Shown here in pieces: positions 62,452 to 64,000 of a stretch of 64,000 nt of DNA. The stretch lies in the NCBI GenBank assembly GCA_030694985.1, contig JAUYTV010000037.1, positions 124,001 to 188,000 of the forward strand. The letters run 5' to 3'. The translations under genes were made by a program, and so were the position numbers. Every line of letters starts with the position of its first letter. Within the stretch, counting starts at the first letter, position 1. The DNA is from Methanoregula sp. GTDB taxonomy: Archaea; Halobacteriota; Methanomicrobia; Methanomicrobiales; Methanospirillaceae. Under the pieces are notes generated by a model that was not told where the DNA came from, did not search any database, and saw only the letters and a list, made by a program, of their open reading frames with translations.

Positions 62452-64000
62452 TGGTTGCCCATAAAGAGACCCGCCAGCAGACCATCTTTGGCGCGTATGC
62501 CCCGGCACTTCCCCCGGTGCGGACGAGCGATGGGCATATCATCGAGTGGAACCGTGACCGGATCGTCCGCCAGATCGTAGAAGAGACCAAACTTGTCGAG
62601 ACCTTTTATGGGTACGAAGGTGCAGATGAGGCCACCGCGCAGGAGATCGCACGCGATGTGGAACACAAAATAAAGAGCATGGGGCTTAAGTCCCTTTCCG
62701 GCCCCCTCATACGGGAAATTGTGAACATTACCCTGCTTGAAAAGGGGATGATACAATACCGGAACGTTTCAACCCGTGTAGGTACTCCGGTGTATGATGC
62801 CCACATGATTGATGTGGGCAAGGGATTTGAAGCGCATGATAATGCAAACCTGCAGGAGAATGCCGAGACCAGCCACAAGAAAAAGGCAGATAAGATCTCT
62901 AAAGAACAGTACCTGCTCCAGCTGCCCCCTGCCCTTGCTGACTATCACTTGTCTGGTGAGATGCACATCCATGATCTGGAATACTTCGGAACACGCCCGT
63001 TCTGCCAGGACTGGGACCTGCGCTACTTCTTCTATTACGGTCTGATGCCGGATGGTACCGGAACGAAAGCTTCGGTTGCGGGCCCGGCAAAGCGTGCGGA
63101 GGTTGCCATCCTCCACGCCGTCAAGGCACTGGGTTCAGCCCAGACCAATTTTGCAGGTGGACAGGGTTATTACAACTTTTTAACATTCCTCGCCCCCTTT
63201 GTCGAGGGCATGTCCTACGAAGAGATCAAACAACTTGTGCAGATGTTTGTGTACGAGATGACACAGATGATGGTTGCCCGTGGCGGCCAGCTCGTGTTTT
63301 CCTCTATCCAGCTCACGCCCGGCGTCCCCACACTCTGGCAGGACAAACCCTGTGTCTATAAGGGCAAGGTCTGGGACGGGAAATCTGCACCCAGACGTAC
63401 CTATGGCGAGTTCGAGCGCGAGGTGCGCCTGCTCTTCAAAGCAACCATGGAAGTGATGCTGGAAGGCGATTACTGGGGCAAACCCTTCAACTTTCCCAAA
63501 CCCGAGATCAGCATAGAACCAGAGTTCATGACGGAACGTGAGGAGTTCAACAAAAAGAATCCCGATCTCCCCACCTACCAGGAACTTTACCTGTTGACCT
63601 TTGAACTGGCATCTAAGTTTGGCACACCCTACTATGACAACCAACTCCCTGTCTACAGGGGCGCGGGCAAGGGCATCTCCTGCTACCAGTGCTGCGCCTA
63701 CCAGTTCTCGGCAGTTGCAGAAGAAGATTCAGATTTTGATAAGAAACTCATCTTTGAAGATGGCAAGCATTTCTCGATGGGGTCATGGCAGGTAGTATCG
63801 GTCAACTGCCCAAGGGCTGCGTATAATGCGGAGGGGGACGATGCCCGCCTCTTTGCCGAGTTAAAAAAACTCATGGATGTGTCAATTGAGATCTTCAAGA
63901 TCAAGCGCCGCTGGATGGACAACATCCGTGGAAACGGGCGGATGCCGTTTGCCATGCAGCGCCCCAAGGATCCCAACACAGGTGAGCGCGGGGCAGTAGC
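62448..64000 (+). CDS. nrdD: Class III (anaerobic) ribonucleoside-triphosphate reductase, 3' end cut
   Basis: I translated this by hand; the gene runs past the window so it is not in the ORF track. It begins MMVAHKETRQQTIFGAYAPALPPVRTSDGHIIEWNRDRIVRQIVEETKL, an ATP-cone-like regulatory domain. The body has TNFAGGQGYYNFLTFLAPFVEGM, RGGQLVFSSIQLTPGVP and the Cys-rich GISCYQCCAYQF. The C-terminal glycyl-radical site and zinc finger lie outside. It makes deoxyribonucleotides without oxygen. Confidence 0.92.
   Translation, partial: MMVAHKETRQQTIFGAYAPALPPVRTSDGHIIEWNRDRIVRQIVEETKLVETFYGYEGADEATAQEIARDVEHKIKSMGLKSLSGPLIREIVNITLLEKGMIQYRNVSTRVGTPVYDAHMIDVGKGFEAHDNANLQENAETSHKKKADKISKEQYLLQLPPALADYHLSGEMHIHDLEYFGTRPFCQDWDLRYFFYYGLMPDGTGTKASVAGPAKRAEVAILHAVKALGSAQTNFAGGQGYYNFLTFLAPFVEGMSYEEIKQLVQMFVYEMTQMMVARGGQLVFSSIQLTPGVPTLWQDKPCVYKGKVWDGKSAPRRTYGEFEREVRLLFKATMEVMLEGDYWGKPFNFPKPEISIEPEFMTEREEFNKKNPDLPTYQELYLLTFELASKFGTPYYDNQLPVYRGAGKGISCYQCCAYQFSAVAEEDSDFDKKLIFEDGKHFSMGSWQVVSVNCPRAAYNAEGDDARLFAELKKLMDVSIEIFKIKRRWMDNIRGNGRMPFAMQRPKDPNTGERGAV

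Overview
The window is chromosomal DNA of a methanogenic archaeon, most likely of the order Methanomicrobiales (Methanoregula-like; the genus is an inference). The domain is clear from an archaeal RNA polymerase operon with split B subunits, archaeal NusA, L30e, L44e, S27e, aIF2-alpha, Nop10, GINS, PriS, archaeal CCA-adding enzyme, sn-glycerol-1-phosphate dehydrogenase, and families known mainly from methanogens (DUF473, UPF0058, UPF0179, DUF63, PAC2, alternative heme genes ahbABCD). Both window edges cut genes: a zinc-ribbon protein on the left and class III ribonucleotide reductase nrdD on the right.

Layout. 1-9.5 kb: zinc-ribbon proteins, DUF5611, PAC2 and DUF473, then surface or secreted proteins (PEGA/TIG protein, lipoprotein with a duplicated domain, membrane-anchored metallophosphoesterase) and an AbrB/RelE toxin-antitoxin pair. 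9.6-18.6 kb: tRNA-Arg, an orphan ribbon-helix-helix gene, and the minus-strand operon rpoH-rpoB''-rpoB'-rpoA'-rpoA''-rpl30e-nusA headed by tRNA-Lys. 18.6-21.7 kb: two paralogous receiver proteins and a roadblock protein, opposite a MinD-type ATPase followed by a tiny membrane coiled-coil protein. 21.7-30.3 kb: tRNA-Pro, DUF89, a 625-bp stretch with a decayed reading frame, NfeD/SPFH, site-2 protease, transglutaminase-like protein, RNase HII, TrkA, and ferredoxin plus geranylgeranyl reductase.

30.4-43.5 kb is the most distinctive part. The order katG-ahbD-ahbA-ahbB-ahbC reads as one set of overlapping genes: a heme-dependent catalase-peroxidase translationally linked to the complete siroheme-to-heme pathway. 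Around it lie a MacB/HrtBA-like ABC transporter with a secreted CARDB-like partner, a membrane-anchored SOUL heme-binding protein, a PPOX/FMN protein, EndoQ, a DUF4405 cytochrome b-like protein and a molybdopterin oxidoreductase. I read this as a heme and oxidative-stress island.

43.6-64 kb: hexuloisomerase, acylphosphatase, a short inverted-repeat element, peroxiredoxin, then the compact superoperon UPF0058-elp3-priS-gins-rpl44e-rps27e-aif2a-nop10-pac2 (nop10 is absent from the ORF track). Then ADP-ribosylglycohydrolase, UPF0179-egsA (archaeal lipid backbone), DUF63-SpoIIM-proS, a TMEM175-like channel, a PepSY-like membrane protein, cca-thpR, and glutaredoxin-nrdD.

Points most worth a second look: the katG-ahb fusion of operons, a probable non-AUG start of rpoB'', the roadblock/receiver/MinD module, palindromic and repeated operator candidates at the toxin-antitoxin and RHH genes, the 44.7-45.0 kb inverted-repeat element, and head-to-head egsA/DUF63 genes 12 bp apart. 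Functional calls rest on motif recognition by eye; no searches were run.
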